Counted from the stretch's first letter, positions 1-10,433 are shown. The stretch: 64,000 nucleotides of DNA from Jiangella aurantiaca (GCF_004349105.1 NZ_SMLB01000018.1:43307-107306); one strand, 5' to 3'. A program made the numbers and translations. Notes: generated by a model not told the origin, from the sequence alone.

Positions 1-519
1 ACCGCGGTCGCCTCGGCCACCGACCTGCCGGTCATGCTCTACGACATCCCGGCCCGCACCGGCGTGCCCATCGCCACGGAGACGCTGATCCGCCTGAGCG
101 AGCACGACCGCATCGTCGCGGTCAAGGACGCCAAGGGCGACGTGTTCGCGTCGTCGGAGGTCATGGCCCGCACCGGGCTGGCCTACTACAGCGGCGACGA
201 CGCCCTCAACCTCGCCCTGCTCACGCACGGCGCCGTCGGCATGGTCAGCGTGGTCGGCCACGTCGCGGCCGCCGAGTACGCCCACATGATCCGCGCGCTC
301 GACTCCGGCGATCTGCCGCGCGCGCTGGAGCTGCACCGGCGGCTCATCCCTGCCGTGCGCGGCATCATGACCCGAACCCAAGGAGCCATCATGGCCAAGG
401 CGGCCGTCCAGCTGCGCGGCGTCATCCGGAACCGCACGGTCCGCTCGCCCCTCATCCCCGCCACCGACGAGCAGGTCGCGCTGCTGCGCGCCGACCTCGC
501 CGAGGCGGGGCTCGCATGA
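1..519 (+). CDS. dapA: 4-hydroxy-tetrahydrodipicolinate synthase, C-terminal part (cut by window start)
   Basis: Last 172 residues of dihydrodipicolinate synthase, the cytosolic TIM-barrel enzyme that condenses pyruvate with aspartate semialdehyde on the way to diaminopimelate and lysine. The frame is open from base 1, so the start lies outside. Visible family motifs are YDIPARTG (residues 14-21 of the visible part), the Schiff-base lysine K42 in VAVKDAKGD, the SGDDALNL turn and GAVGMVSVVGH. The TGA stop overlaps the ATG of the next gene (ATGA), so dapA and rnj are probably translationally coupled, an arrangement common in actinobacteria. Confidence 0.95.
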   Translation, partial: TAVASATDLPVMLYDIPARTGVPIATETLIRLSEHDRIVAVKDAKGDVFASSEVMARTGLAYYSGDDALNLALLTHGAVGMVSVVGHVAAAEYAHMIRALDSGDLPRALELHRRLIPAVRGIMTRTQGAIMAKAAVQLRGVIRNRTVRSPLIPATDEQVALLRADLAEAGLA

Positions 520-2204
520 GTCATCCGCACCCGGAACTGTCCTCGCCACCCCCGCTCGACCCCGCCGCGCTGCGCGTCGTCCCGCTCGGCGGGCTGGGCG
601 AGGTCGGCCGCAACATGACGGTGTTCGAGCACAGGGGCCGGCTGCTCGTCGTCGACTGCGGCGTGCTGTTCCCTGAGGACAACCAGCCCGGCGTCGACCT
701 CATCCTGCCCGACTTCGAGTACATCCGCGACCGCCTCGACGACGTCGAAGCGATCCTGCTCACCCACGGGCACGAGGACCACATCGGCGCCGTGCCGTTC
801 CTGTTGCGCGAGAAGCAGGACATCCCCATCGTCGGCTCCCGGCTGACCCTCGCGCTGGTCGAGGCGAAGCTCAAGGAGCACCGCATCGACGCCTACCAGC
901 TGCAGGTCCGCGAGGGACAGACGGAGCGGTTCGGCCCGTTCGAGGTCGAGTTCCTGGCCGTCAACCACTCCATCCCGGACGCGCTGGCGCTGGCCATCCG
1001 CACACCGGCCGGTGTCGTGCTGCACACCGGCGACTTCAAGATGGACCAGCTGCCGCTGGACGGCCGGCTCACCGACCTCAACGGCTTCGCCCGGCTCGGC
1101 GACTCCGGGGTCGACCTGTTCATGGTCGACTCCACCAACGCCGAGGTACCCGGGTTCACGCCGCATGAGCGCGACATCGCCGACGTCCTCGACGGCGTCT
1201 TCGCCCGCGCGCCGCGACGCATCGTCGTCGCCTCGTTCGCCAGCCACGTCCACCGCGTGCAGCAGGTGCTCGACATCGCCGTCGCGCACGGCCGCAAGGT
1301 CGCCTTCGTCGGGCGGTCCATGGTCCGCAACATGGGCATCGCCCGCGACCTCGGCTACCTCACCGTCCCCGGCGGCACGCTGGTCGACCTCAAGAGCATC
1401 GACGACCTCTCGCCCGACAAGGTCGTGCTGATGTCGACCGGCTCGCAGGGCGAGCCGATGGCGGCGCTGTCGCGCATCGCCAACCGCGACCACCCGGCCA
1501 TCCACATCGAGCCCGGCGACGTCGTCGTGCTGGCGTCGTCGCTGATCCCCGGCAACGAGAACGCCGTGTCCCGCGTCATCAACGGCCTCACCCGCGAGGG
1601 CGCCACCGTCGTGCACAAGGGCAACGCCAAGGTGCATACGTCCGGGCACGCCGCCGCCGGTGAGCTGCTGTTCGCGTACAACCTGGTCAAGCCGCGCAAC
1701 GTGATGCCGATCCACGGTGAGACCCGGCACCTGTTCGCCAACGCCGACATCGCGGTCGCCGCCGGCGTGCCGCGCGAGCGGGTGGCGCTGGCCGAGGACG
1801 GCGTCGTCGTCGACCTCGTGGACGGCGTGGCGCGCGTCGTGGGCGCGGTGCCGTGCGGCTACGTCTACGTCGACGGCTCCAACGTCGGAGGGGTGGCCGA
1901 GGCGTCGCTGAAGGACCGCCGCATCCTCGGCGAGGAGGGCTTCATCTCCGTCGTCGTGGTGGTCGACTCCGTCACCGGCAAGGTCACCGGCGGACCGGAG
2001 ATCCACGCCCGCGGGTTCGCCGAGGACGACAGCGTCTTCGACGACATCCGGCCGGAGCTGGTCAGCGCGCTGGAGAAGGCGGCCGAGGGCGGCAACGCCG
2101 ACACCTACCAGCTGCAGCAGACGGTGCGCCGCACCATCGGCCGCTGGGTCGGCGGCCGCCTGCGGCGCCGTCCGATGATCATCCCGGTGGTCGTGGAGTC
2201 GTAG
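516..2204 (+). CDS. rnj: Ribonuclease J
   Basis: 562-residue metallo-beta-lactamase/beta-CASP ribonuclease with endo- and 5'-3' exonuclease activity in mRNA decay and rRNA maturation. The zinc motif HGHEDH sits at residues 84-89. Further family signatures are the NHSIPDA stretch, HTGDFKMD, the beta-CASP region around SFASHVHRVQQ, STGSQGEPM, and PIHGETRHL for the C-terminal metal-binding part. Length is standard. The start overlaps the dapA stop. The same chromosome also encodes RNase Y at 23963-25597, so two RNA-decay enzymes best known from Firmicutes coexist here. Its 3' side ends in a long perfect hairpin. Confidence 0.97.
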   Translation: MSHPHPELSSPPPLDPAALRVVPLGGLGEVGRNMTVFEHRGRLLVVDCGVLFPEDNQPGVDLILPDFEYIRDRLDDVEAILLTHGHEDHIGAVPFLLREKQDIPIVGSRLTLALVEAKLKEHRIDAYQLQVREGQTERFGPFEVEFLAVNHSIPDALALAIRTPAGVVLHTGDFKMDQLPLDGRLTDLNGFARLGDSGVDLFMVDSTNAEVPGFTPHERDIADVLDGVFARAPRRIVVASFASHVHRVQQVLDIAVAHGRKVAFVGRSMVRNMGIARDLGYLTVPGGTLVDLKSIDDLSPDKVVLMSTGSQGEPMAALSRIANRDHPAIHIEPGDVVVLASSLIPGNENAVSRVINGLTREGATVVHKGNAKVHTSGHAAAGELLFAYNLVKPRNVMPIHGETRHLFANADIAVAAGVPRERVALAEDGVVVDLVDGVARVVGAVPCGYVYVDGSNVGGVAEASLKDRRILGEEGFISVVVVVDSVTGKVTGGPEIHARGFAEDDSVFDDIRPELVSALEKAAEGGNADTYQLQQTVRRTIGRWVGGRLRRRPMIIPVVVES

Positions 2205-2250
2205 CGCCGGGCAGCCGGCGCCGCTCGCGCCCGCCACACCCCCAGGCAAA

Positions 2251-2311
2251 GTTGATCATGGAGAAATGGGGGTTCCCCGCGACTGGGAACCCCCATTTCT
2301 CCATGATCAAC
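2251..2311. terminator. 27-bp perfect palindrome between convergent genes (GTTGATC family)
   Basis: Arms 2251-2277 and 2285-2311 are perfectly complementary around a 7-nt loop. The outer sequence is GTTGATCATGGAGAAA. It lies between the ends of rnj (+) and the SRPBCC gene (-), so a bidirectional transcription stop is the natural reading. A second perfect palindrome at 11977-12048 shares the outer consensus GTTGATCwTGGAGwAA, marking these as copies of a dispersed intergenic repeat. A run of twelve G residues (2312-2323) follows directly. Confidence 0.8.
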
Positions 2312-2328
2312 GGGGGGGGGGGGACAGG

Positions 2329-2781
2329 TCAGGCGCCGTTGCCGCCGTCGGCGGCCGCCTCGCCGAGCGCGGCGAGGATGCGCCGCCAGCCGCCGCCCAT
2401 GATCGTCCGCGACAGCTGGGCGGTTGGGGAGTCGGGGTCGAAGCCGCGGTGGGCGAACAGCAGCCGGGTGCCGCGGCCCTCCGGGCGCAGCGCGAAGCTG
2501 ACCACCCAGCCGCTGGGCTGGGCCGCGGCGGCGTCGTCCCAGCTGAAACTGAGCAGCTCGGGCTCGACCAGCTCGAGCACCTCGCAGGCGACGGTGCCGG
2601 AGAAGCCGACCGCCTCGATCGGCTTCGCCGCCATGGTGAACCGGGCGCCGACCCGCGGCTCGAACCCGTCCGGAGGCATCAGCCAGCGGGCCAGCAGCTC
2701 CGGTGTCGTCAACGCCCGCCACACGAGCTCCGGCGCGTGCGGGTAGAACTGGTCCAGCTCGATCGACGTGCGGTCGGTCAC
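2329..2781 (-). CDS. SRPBCC (AHSA1/START-like) domain protein
   Basis: 150-residue protein of the activator-of-Hsp90 ATPase homologue family within the START/SRPBCC fold. Seen: the N-terminal FYPHAPELVWRALTTPELLARWL pattern split as helix-strand, FTMAAKPIEAVGFSG, and the late helical tail typical of the fold, which encloses a hydrophobic ligand cavity. Its start overlaps the stop of the ArsR regulator by 4 nt. ArsR plus AHSA1 pairs are widespread in actinobacteria, and the regulator is thought to control the partner. Ligand and reaction are unknown. Confidence 0.85.
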   Translation of the reverse strand: MTDRTSIELDQFYPHAPELVWRALTTPELLARWLMPPDGFEPRVGARFTMAAKPIEAVGFSGTVACEVLELVEPELLSFSWDDAAAAQPSGWVVSFALRPEGRGTRLLFAHRGFDPDSPTAQLSRTIMGGGWRRILAALGEAAADGGNGA

Positions 2782-3125
2782 GGCTGCTCCCCGCCGGCGA
2801 GGTCGTCGAGCACCTCGCCCAGGTCGGTGAGGCGAGCCCGCCAGTACCGCTCGTACGGCGACAGCCAGTCGCGGACGCCGACCAGCGGCTCCGGATGCAC
2901 CGCGTAGTAACGGTGCCGCCCGCGCTGCTCCTCGCGGACCAGGTCGGTGTCGCGGAGCACGCGCAGGTGCTCGGAGACGCTGGGCCGGGCCATGTCGAAC
3001 CGGTCGGCGATCGTCTGGACCGTCTGCTCGCCGTCGAGGAGCAGGTCGAGGATGTCGCGCCGGGTCGGATTGGCCAGCGCGCCGAAGAGCCGGTCGGTGC
3101 TGGACGTCTTGCCGCGGTGGGGCAC
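2778..3125 (-). CDS. ArsR/SmtB-family transcriptional regulator
   Basis: 115-residue winged-helix repressor. Seen: RLFGALANPTRRDILDLLLDGE at the start of the domain, the recognition helix in ARPSVSEHLRVLRDTDLV, and the wing RGRHRYYAV. No metal-binding ELCVCDL-type cysteine motif is present, so it is not an arsenic or metal sensor of the classic kind. I place the start at GTG 3125, 4 nt after the stop of the upstream VOC gene. The frame stays open further upstream but would overlap that gene and add an arginine-rich, non-homologous leader. Middle gene of a VOC-ArsR-AHSA1 operon. Confidence 0.87.
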   Translation of the reverse strand: MPHRGKTSSTDRLFGALANPTRRDILDLLLDGEQTVQTIADRFDMARPSVSEHLRVLRDTDLVREEQRGRHRYYAVHPEPLVGVRDWLSPYERYWRARLTDLGEVLDDLAGGEQP

Positions 3126-3129
3126 GCCG

Positions 3130-3492
3130 TCAGCCCGCCGCGGAGAGCACGAACCCGTTGCCGTCCGGATCGGCGAACGTCGCCTGCCGGCCCCAGGGCA
3201 TCTCGGTGGGTCCGTCGACGCCGACCCCGGCGGACCGCAGCCGCTCCACGTCGGCGTCCAGGTCGGACGAGGCCAGGATCGTTCCGGCGGACGTGCCGGC
3301 GGTGGCGCCGGGGAACGGCCGGTGCAGGACGATCGCCGTCGCGGCGCCCGGCGGGGCGACCTCCAGCCAGCGGTTGTCACCCATGGTGACGTCGGTGCGG
3401 ACCTCGAAGCCGAGCACGTCGGCGTAGAACGAGCGGGCGCGCTCCTGGTCGTCGACGAACACGGTCACGGTCTGGATCTGTGTCAGGCTCAT
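3130..3492 (-). CDS. VOC/glyoxalase-family protein
   Basis: 120-residue single-domain vicinal oxygen chelate protein, related to glyoxalase and bleomycin-resistance proteins. Seen: TVTVFVDDQERARSFYADVLGFEVRTD at the N-terminus, GDNRWLEVAPPG, and the closing FADPDGNGFVLS signature. First gene of a minus-strand operon with the ArsR and SRPBCC genes, with only 4 nt between it and the regulator. Substrate is not predictable from sequence. Confidence 0.87.
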   Translation of the reverse strand: MSLTQIQTVTVFVDDQERARSFYADVLGFEVRTDVTMGDNRWLEVAPPGAATAIVLHRPFPGATAGTSAGTILASSDLDADVERLRSAGVGVDGPTEMPWGRQATFADPDGNGFVLSAAG

Positions 3493-3549
3493 GGCCGGAA
3501 CTATAGGTAGGGAAAATCCTACGCGTCAAGCCGCGCGGGCGGCCGGAAA

Positions 3550-3582
3550 TGATCATTTCCAGTTGCCGCGACCTGCGGGAAC
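3550..3582. repeat. TGATCATTTCSAGT intergenic element, copy 1
   Basis: A 14-nt word (TGATCATTTCCAGT) followed 15 nt later by GAAC, in the divergent intergenic region between the VOC gene and ftsK. A near-identical word with the same 15-nt spacing to GAAC occurs at 23559-23591 upstream of RNase Y. It can also form an imperfect hairpin with the sequence around 3570-3595. Function is unknown. Confidence 0.4.
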
Positions 3583-3640
3583 GGACATTTCACCCGACGC
3601 GCCGGGGCTCGTGTGACTGAAGATGCGCCTGTGTCGGCTG

Positions 3641-3646
3641 TAGTGT
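3641..3646 (+). promoter_or_regulatory. -10 box for leaderless ftsK transcript
   Basis: TAGTGT, 7 nt before ATG 3654, with no Shine-Dalgarno sequence in between. The spacing places the transcription start at or near the ATG. This supports ATG 3654 over the in-frame GTG at 3645. Confidence 0.5.
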
Positions 3647-3653
3647 GATCTCC

Positions 3654-6182
3654 ATGGCGACCCGAACAGCTACCGCACGGTCGCGAAGCTCGTCGGGTAC
3701 CCCGAAGCGGCGTACCCCGGCTCGCGGCCGGAAGCGTCGCGCACCTCAGCCGCCCCCGCCGCCACCACCTCCGGAGCCGAGTCTCGCCGCGCAGTTCTTC
3801 GGCGGCATCGGCCGGATGATCGTCGGCATCTGGATGGGCATCGCCCACCTGGTCGGCGGCGTCGCGCGGAGCATCGGGCGCACCGCCACCAGTCTCGAGG
3901 CCGACCAGCGCCGCGACGGCGTGGGGCTGTTCCTCATCGGCGGGGCGTTCATCGTGGCCGCGTCGGTGTGGTGGACGCTCGACGGACAGGTCTACGACGC
4001 CGTCTACCAGGGCATCGCCGGCGCCATCGGCACCGGCGCCTACGTCGCGCCGGTGCTGCTGCTGATGGCGGCCTGGCGCACGCTGCGGCACCCCGACCGC
4101 AACGGTCCCGGCGGCCGCCAGGTCATCGGCTGGGCCTGCCTCGCGCTGGGCACGTTGGGCCTCGCGCACATCGCCGGCGGCATGCCGCGCCCGGTCGACG
4201 GGCAGGTGGCCATGGAGCGGGCCGGCGGCGCCATCGGGTACGTCTCGTCCACCATCCTCGCCGACCTGCTGACGGTGTGGGTGGCCGGCCCGCTGCTGGG
4301 CCTGCTGACGCTGTTCGGCGTGCTCGTCATCACCGGCATCCCACTGTACGAGGTCACCGCGCAGCTGCGCGCCGCCGCGCTGGTGGTCGGCGGCTGGCTG
4401 GGCTTCCGCCGTCCCGTCGCCGACGACGAGGAAGGCGGCCGACGCGACCGTCTCGCGCCCTCCGACGACGAGCCGTACGACTCACCGGTGCTGCGCGAGA
4501 AGCCCAAGCGCAGGCGTAAGAGCGACCCCGAGCCCGATTCCGACGCCGACACCGCCGAGCTGGGCGGTCTCGACGGCGAGGACGAGACACCGACCGAGCC
4601 GGCCATCGTCGCCCGCGAGCTGCGCAAGAAGAAGAAGGCAAACGACGGCCCGGCCGAGCCGCCACCGCACACACCGATCCCGCAGCGGGTCGAGCAGCTG
4701 GCGCTGTCCGGCGACATCACCTACACGCTGCCGAACAGCGACCTGCTCCGGCAGGGCAGCCCGCACAAGGCCAAGTCGGCCGCGTCCGACCAGGTGGTCG
4801 ACGCGCTCATGGGCGTGTTCGATCAGTTCAACATCGACGCCGTCGTCACCGGTTACACGCGCGGCCCGACGGTCACCCGGTACGAGGTCGAGCTCGGCAC
4901 CGCGGTGAAGGTCGAGCGGGTCACCGCGCTGTCGAAGAACATCTCGTACGCGGTCGCCAGCGCCGAGGTGCGCATCCTGTCGCCCATTCCGGGCAAGTCG
5001 GCCATCGGCATCGAGATCCCGAACACCGACAAGGAGATCGTCAGCCTCGGCGACGTCATGCGCTCAGCGGTGGCCCGCAAGGACCACCACCCGATGATCG
5101 CCGGGCTCGGCAAGGACGTCGAAGGCGGCTTCGTCGTCACCAACCTGGCGAAGATGCCGCACCTGCTGGTCGCCGGCGCCACCGGATCCGGCAAGTCCAG
5201 CTTCATCAACTCGATGATCACGTCGGTGCTCATGCGGGCCACACCCGACGAGGTCCGGCTGATCATGGTCGACCCGAAGCGGGTGGAGCTGTCGGCGTAC
5301 GAGGGCATCCCGCACCTCATCACACCGATCATCACCAACCCGAAGAAGGCGGCCGAGGCGCTGCAGTGGGTCGTGCGCGAGATGGACATGCGCTACGACG
5401 ACCTCGCGAACTTCGGCTTCCGGCACGTCGACGACTTCAACAAGGCCGTCCGCGCCGGCAAGGTGAAGGCCCCCGAGGGCAGCGAGCGGGTGCTCACGCC
5501 GTACCCGTACCTGCTGGTCATCGTCGACGAGCTGGCCGACCTCATGATGGTCGCCCCCCGCGACGTCGAGGACTCCGTCGTCCGCATCACCCAGCTGGCC
5601 CGGGCGGCCGGCATCCACCTGGTGCTGGCGACGCAGCGGCCGTCGGTCGACGTCGTCACCGGCCTCATCAAGGCCAACGTGCCGTCGCGGCTGGCGTTCG
5701 CGACGTCGTCACTGGCCGACTCGCGGGTCATCCTCGACCAGCCGGGCGCTGAGAAGCTGGTCGGTCAGGGCGACGGCCTGTTCCTGCCGATGGGCGCGAG
5801 CAAGCCGATCCGCGTCCAGGGCGCCTGGGTGACGGAGAGCGAGATCGCGTCGGTCGTCGCGCACTGCAAGGAGCAGCTGGCGCCGACCTACCGCGAAGAT
5901 GTGACCGCGGCCACTGGGTCGTCGAGGCGCGAGGTCGACGAGGACATCGGCGACGACCTCGACCTGCTCTGCCAGGCCGCCGAGCTGGTCGTCAACACGC
6001 AGTTCGGTTCGACGTCGATGCTGCAGCGCAAGCTCCGGGTCGGGTTCGCCAAGGCCGGCCGGCTCATGGACCTGATGGAGAGCCGTGGCATCGTCGGCCC
6101 GTCCGAGGGGTCCAAGGCGCGCGACGTGCTGATCAAGCCCGACGACCTCGACGAGGTGCTGGACGCGCTGCGCGGTGGCTGA
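3654..6182 (+). CDS. ftsK: DNA translocase FtsK/SpoIIIE
   Basis: 842-residue septal DNA pump that clears chromosome arms during division and sporulation septation. An arginine-rich tail (residues 1-40) and proline run precede four or so membrane segments within about residues 45-250. A charged linker follows, then the alpha/beta RecA-like motor with Walker A GATGSGKS at 508-515 and Walker B in [13 protein letters not shown]. The C-terminal gamma winged helix ([21 protein letters not shown]) reads KOPS-type DNA. A GTG three codons upstream (3645) is possible, but a -10-like TAGTGT sits there, so ATG 3654 as a leaderless start fits better. The 3' end overlaps the next gene by 8 nt. Confidence 0.95.
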   Translation: MATRTATARSRSSSGTPKRRTPARGRKRRAPQPPPPPPPPEPSLAAQFFGGIGRMIVGIWMGIAHLVGGVARSIGRTATSLEADQRRDGVGLFLIGGAFIVAASVWWTLDGQVYDAVYQGIAGAIGTGAYVAPVLLLMAAWRTLRHPDRNGPGGRQVIGWACLALGTLGLAHIAGGMPRPVDGQVAMERAGGAIGYVSSTILADLLTVWVAGPLLGLLTLFGVLVITGIPLYEVTAQLRAAALVVGGWLGFRRPVADDEEGGRRDRLAPSDDEPYDSPVLREKPKRRRKSDPEPDSDADTAELGGLDGEDETPTEPAIVARELRKKKKANDGPAEPPPHTPIPQRVEQLALSGDITYTLPNSDLLRQGSPHKAKSAASDQVVDALMGVFDQFNIDAVVTGYTRGPTVTRYEVELGTAVKVERVTALSKNISYAVASAEVRILSPIPGKSAIGIEIPNTDKEIVSLGDVMRSAVARKDHHPMIAGLGKDVEGGFVVTNLAKMPHLLVAGATGSGKSSFINSMITSVLMRATPDEVRLIMVDPKRVELSAYEGIPHLITPIITNPKKAAEALQWVVREMDMRYDDLANFGFRHVDDFNKAVRAGKVKAPEGSERVLTPYPYLLVIVDELADLMMVAPRDVEDSVVRITQLARAAGIHLVLATQRPSVDVVTGLIKANVPSRLAFATSSLADSRVILDQPGAEKLVGQGDGLFLPMGASKPIRVQGAWVTESEIASVVAHCKEQLAPTYREDVTAATGSSRREVDEDIGDDLDLLCQAAELVVNTQFGSTSMLQRKLRVGFAKAGRLMDLMESRGIVGPSEGSKARDVLIKPDDLDEVLDALRGG

Positions 6183-6825
6183 GCCGGCGTACGTCCTGAC
6201 CGAGGACCGGCCGCGCGGCGACGTCCGCGCGGCCGTCCTGCTGCTGCACGGCGGCCGGTCGGAGAGCAGGGAGCCGGTGCGGCGGCGGCAGCCTTCGGTG
6301 GTCCGGCTGGCGCCGTTCGCCTTCGCACTGCGGCGGGCGGGTGGTCCGCTGGGGCTGACGGTGTGGCGGCTGCGCTACACGATCCGAGGGTGGAACGGCG
6401 CCGAGGAGTCGCCGCTGGCCGACGTGCGCTCGGCGCTCGCCGCGGTGCGGTCGCGGGACCCGGACGTGCCGGTCGCGCTGGTCGGGTACTCGATGGGCGG
6501 CCGGGCGGCGATCCGGGTGGCGGGGGAGGACGGGCGCGCGGGTGCCGGTGTCGTCGCGGTCGCCGCGCTGGCGCCGTGGCTGACGCCGTCGGAGCCGCCG
6601 GAGTTGCTGGCCGGGAAGCACGTGCTGCTCATGCACGGCAGCGCCGACACCACGACCGACCCGCGGGCGACGGCGGCGCTGGCAGCCGGGCTGGACGGGG
6701 TCGCGGCGTCCTGCCGGTACATTCCGGTGGCCGGCGACGGGCACGCACTGCTGCGGCACCCGTCGGTCTGGCACCGCGAGGTGACCAGTTTCGTCCTGGC
6801 CCGGACCGGGCTGACGGCCGGCTGA
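6175..6825 (+). CDS. Alpha/beta hydrolase
   Basis: 216-residue alpha/beta hydrolase with the nucleophile elbow GYSMGG near residues 104-109 (serine nucleophile), an oxyanion-side LLHGGRSES loop, a late aspartate in [10 protein letters not shown] and the histidine in [11 protein letters not shown]. Together these make a complete Ser-Asp-His set. It looks like dienelactone-hydrolase or small-lipase relatives; the substrate is unknown. GTG start inside the end of ftsK (8-nt overlap), so probably co-transcribed with ftsK. Its TGA stop abuts the stop of the facing GH20 gene, the two forming TGATCA at 6823-6828. Confidence 0.82.
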   Translation: MAEPAYVLTEDRPRGDVRAAVLLLHGGRSESREPVRRRQPSVVRLAPFAFALRRAGGPLGLTVWRLRYTIRGWNGAEESPLADVRSALAAVRSRDPDVPVALVGYSMGGRAAIRVAGEDGRAGAGVVAVAALAPWLTPSEPPELLAGKHVLLMHGSADTTTDPRATAALAAGLDGVAASCRYIPVAGDGHALLRHPSVWHREVTSFVLARTGLTAG

Positions 6826-8397
6826 TCAGGGGCGCCGACGGCGTCCAGTGCCGCCGCGCTGACCGGGGAGCGGGCCGTCGAGCGGCCGATACCCGACGTC
6901 CAGCGCGTCGAGGCGGCGCAGGTGCTCCGGCAGCCGCCGCAGCAGGCCGGCGGCGTCGCGGCGGGCCGGCGCGGTCCAGGCGACCTCGGCCAGGGCGTTC
7001 AGGCGCGGGAAGGCGGCGTACTCGACGGCGGCGGGCGTGGGCAGGTACTCGGTCCAGAGCTGGCCCTGGACGCCGAGCAGCCGGCCGGGCCCGGCACCGG
7101 CGGCCGGCTCCCAGGCCGCCACGTCCTCGACGGTGGTCAGCCCGCCGATGGCGAGCGGCTCGTCCGCGCCGTCGGATTGGTAGTGGTCGTAGTAGGTCAC
7201 CTGCTGGGGGCTCATGACGACGTCGTGCCCGGCGGCCGTCGCGGCGGGTCCGCGGGCGCCGTCCTGCCAGGCCATGACGACGGTGTCCGCCGGCATGCCG
7301 CCGTCGTCGATCACCTCGTCCCAGCCGACGACCCGCCGGCCGGCCGCTGTCACGTCCGCGTGCAGCGCGCGCAGGAACCAGCTCTGCAGCTCGTCGACGG
7401 AGCCCAGGCCGAGCTGGGCGGCGCGGGTGGCGGCGGCCGGGCTCTCGCGCCACTCTGTGCGCGGGCACTCGTCGCCGCCGAGGTGCACCCACGGGCCCGG
7501 GAAGGCGTCCAGGACCGTGCCGAGCACCTCGCGGGCGAACGCCAGCGCCTCGTCGGTGGGCGCCAGGACGTGCGGCGAGATGCCCCACGTCCGGCGGACC
7601 TCGATCGGCCGGCCCGTGTTGCCCAGCTCCGGATACGCCGCGACAACCGCCTGCACGTGGCCGGGCAGGTCGATCTCGGGGACGACGGTGATGGAGCGCT
7701 GGGCGGCGTAGGTGACGATCTCGCGGAGGTCGTCGAGCGTGTAGTAGCCGCCGTGCGGCGTGCCGTCGAAGGCGTCGGTCTCCTTGCCGACGACGGTCTC
7801 GGTGCGCCAGGCGCCCACTTCGGTGAGCCGCGGGCGGGACGGGACCTCCAGGCGCCAGCCCTGGTCGTCGGTCAGGTGCAGGTGCACGACGTTGAGGCGG
7901 TGCAGCGCCGCGAGGTCGATGAGCTTGAGCACGAACGAGACCGGCATGAAGTGCCGCGCGACGTCGAGATGCACACCGCGCCAGTCGAACCGCGGCGCGT
8001 CCTCGATGTGACAGCACTCGATCGCCGGCGGGCCGTCGGCGACCGGTGCGCGGCGCAGGGCCGCGGGCGGCAGCAGCTGGCGGAACGTCTGGACGGCGCG
8101 CGCCAGGGCCGGGCCGGTGCCGCCGTCGAGCACGGTCCGCTCGGGCGTTACCGTCAGCCGGTAGCCCTCGGGGTGGTCCCGGACCGGCTCGCCCACGCGC
8201 AGGACGATCGACGCGCTGGGATCGGCGGCTGGTACGACCGGCGCGCGCACCCCTGCTCCCGCGAGCACGTCGTGCAGCACCCAGGCGGCCGGCCGGGCGT
8301 CGCCGTCCGCGCCGATCGCGGTGCCGGTGTCGACGGCGAACGTCCCGGCGCGCCGTTCGTGGACAAGGGGCAGTGGGATGAGGTCGGGGTCGGGCAT
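6826..8397 (-). CDS. Beta-N-acetylhexosaminidase, GH20 family
   Basis: 523-residue glycoside hydrolase family 20 enzyme that removes terminal GlcNAc/GalNAc residues from chitin or peptidoglycan-derived sugars by substrate-assisted catalysis. An N-terminal GH20b-like domain (about residues 1-130) is followed by the TIM barrel. The strand FDWRGVHLDVARHFMP and the catalytic Asp-Glu pair in HLGGDECPRTEW are present. No signal peptide is visible, so it is probably cytosolic. I use ATG 8397; an in-frame TTG lies 9 nt upstream. It is divergent from rimO with a 47-nt shared promoter region. Confidence 0.93.
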   Translation of the reverse strand: MPDPDLIPLPLVHERRAGTFAVDTGTAIGADGDARPAAWVLHDVLAGAGVRAPVVPAADPSASIVLRVGEPVRDHPEGYRLTVTPERTVLDGGTGPALARAVQTFRQLLPPAALRRAPVADGPPAIECCHIEDAPRFDWRGVHLDVARHFMPVSFVLKLIDLAALHRLNVVHLHLTDDQGWRLEVPSRPRLTEVGAWRTETVVGKETDAFDGTPHGGYYTLDDLREIVTYAAQRSITVVPEIDLPGHVQAVVAAYPELGNTGRPIEVRRTWGISPHVLAPTDEALAFAREVLGTVLDAFPGPWVHLGGDECPRTEWRESPAAATRAAQLGLGSVDELQSWFLRALHADVTAAGRRVVGWDEVIDDGGMPADTVVMAWQDGARGPAATAAGHDVVMSPQQVTYYDHYQSDGADEPLAIGGLTTVEDVAAWEPAAGAGPGRLLGVQGQLWTEYLPTPAAVEYAAFPRLNALAEVAWTAPARRDAAGLLRRLPEHLRRLDALDVGYRPLDGPLPGQRGGTGRRRRP

Positions 8398-8404
8398 GCG
8401 CGAC

Positions 8405-8410
8405 AACGTA
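8405..8410 (-). promoter_or_regulatory. -10 box for leaderless GH20 transcript
   Basis: TACGTT on the minus strand, 7 nt before ATG 8397, with no ribosome-binding site between. On the opposite strand rimO has TAGAGT at 8429-8434, so the two promoters are back to back within about 50 bp. Confidence 0.4.
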
Positions 8411-8444
8411 GCGGGCTGGGCCGCCGAGTAGAGTGGCGGGCGAC

Positions 8445-9848
8445 ATGAGCAAACATTCCGTCGCGATCGTCACGCTGGGCTGCAGCCGCAACGAGGTCGA
8501 CTCCGAGGAACTGGCCGGGCGCCTCGACGCCGATGGCTTCGAGCTCGTCGACGACCCCGCCGCCGCCGAAACCGTCCTGGTCAACACCTGCGGCTTCGTC
8601 GAGCAGGCGAAGAAGGACTCCGTCGACTCCCTGCTGGCCGCGGCCGACCTCAAGTCGTCCGGCGCCACCAAGGCCGTCGTCGCCGTCGGCTGCATGGCCG
8701 AGCGGTACGGCGTCGAGCTGGCGGGCGAGCTGCCCGAGGCCGACGCCGTCCTGGGCTTCGACGACTACGCGGCCATCGGCGAGCGGCTGCGCGGCATCCT
8801 CGGCGGCACCGCGCACGTCCCGCACGTGCCACGCGACCGCCGCAAGCTGCTCCCCGTCACGCCGGTGGAGCGGCAGGCCGCCGCCTACGCGGCTCCCGAC
8901 CTTCCCGCCGGCATGTCGCCCGCGTCGGGACCCCGGTCCGTGCGGCGGCGGCTCGATGGCGGCCCGATGGCGCCGCTGAAGCTGGCCAGCGGCTGCGACC
9001 GCGCCTGCACGTTCTGCGCCATCCCGATGTTCCGCGGCTCGTTCCTGTCCCGCCGTCCGTCAGATGTGCTGGCCGACGCCCGCTGGCTGGCCGGGCAGGG
9101 TGTGCGCGAGTTGTTCCTCGTCAGCGAGAACTCCACCTCGTACGGCAAGGACCTCGGCGACCTGCGGCTGCTCGAGACGCTGCTGCCGGAGCTGGCTCGT
9201 GTGGAAGGCATCGAGCGCGTGCGCGTCTCCTACCTGCAGCCGGCCGAGATGCGCCCGACGCTGGTCGACGCCATGCTGTCGACGCCCGGCGTCGTCCCGT
9301 ACTTCGACCTCTCCTTCCAGCACGCCAGCACGCCGCTGCTGCGCCGGATGAAGCGGTTCGGCGGGACGGAGTCGTTCCTGGAGCTGATCTCGTCCATTCG
9401 TGACCGGGTGCCGTCGGCCGGCATTCGGTCCAACGTCATCGTCGGCTTCCCCGGCGAGACGGAGGACGACGTCGCCGAGCTGGAGTCGTTCCTCACCCAG
9501 GCCCGGCTCGACGTCGTCGGGGTGTTCGGCTATTCCGACGAGGACGGCACCGAGGCGGCGTCGTTCGACGGCAAGCTCGACGCCGACGAGATCGACGAGC
9601 GGGTCGCGCGGGTGGGCGACCTGGTCGAGGAACTGGTCGCCCAGCGCGCCGAGGACCGCGTCGGCGAGACGGTGTCCGTCCTGGTCGAGTCGGTGGGTGC
9701 GGACGGTGCGGTCGAGGGCCGCGCCGACCACCAGGGCCCCGAGGTCGACGGCACCACGACGGTCACAGGCACGCGGGCGGCCGTCGGTGACATCCTCACG
9801 GCGACTGTCACCGGAAGTGACGGCGCCGACCTGCTCGCGGTGCCCTAG
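8445..9848 (+). CDS. rimO: Ribosomal protein uS12 methylthiotransferase RimO
   Basis: 467-residue radical-SAM enzyme that adds a methylthio group to the conserved aspartate of ribosomal protein S12. The N-terminal MTTase domain carries three cluster cysteines (C13, C49, C83). The radical-SAM motif CDRACTFC gives C184, C188 and C191. A TRAM RNA-binding domain closes the protein. The [13 protein letters not shown] segment distinguishes RimO from MiaB, which is encoded separately at 30198-31691. I use ATG 8445; a GTG four codons upstream overlaps the likely -10 TAGAGT (8429-8434). Its TAG stop is part of the putative -10 box of pgsA. Confidence 0.94.
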   Translation: MSKHSVAIVTLGCSRNEVDSEELAGRLDADGFELVDDPAAAETVLVNTCGFVEQAKKDSVDSLLAAADLKSSGATKAVVAVGCMAERYGVELAGELPEADAVLGFDDYAAIGERLRGILGGTAHVPHVPRDRRKLLPVTPVERQAAAYAAPDLPAGMSPASGPRSVRRRLDGGPMAPLKLASGCDRACTFCAIPMFRGSFLSRRPSDVLADARWLAGQGVRELFLVSENSTSYGKDLGDLRLLETLLPELARVEGIERVRVSYLQPAEMRPTLVDAMLSTPGVVPYFDLSFQHASTPLLRRMKRFGGTESFLELISSIRDRVPSAGIRSNVIVGFPGETEDDVAELESFLTQARLDVVGVFGYSDEDGTEAASFDGKLDADEIDERVARVGDLVEELVAQRAEDRVGETVSVLVESVGADGAVEGRADHQGPEVDGTTTVTGTRAAVGDILTATVTGSDGADLLAVP

Positions 9849-9851
9849 CCT
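9846..9851 (+). promoter_or_regulatory. -10 box for leaderless pgsA, overlapping the rimO stop codon
   Basis: TAGCCT starts with the rimO TAG stop and lies 6 nt before the pgsA GTG at 9858. No ribosome-binding site is present. Confidence 0.4.
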
Positions 9852-9857
9852 TGGGCC

Positions 9858-10429
<572 letters not shown>

Positions 10430-10433
<4 letters not shown>

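Noticed and set aside
186..2249. 687-codon minus-strand frame opposite dapA/rnj
   Set aside because: Antisense to rnj with low-complexity composition and no ribosome-binding site.
6823..6828. TGATCA at the two abutting stop codons of the hydrolase and GH20 genes
   Set aside because: A coincidence of TGA and TCA being adjacent; no larger palindrome surrounds it.
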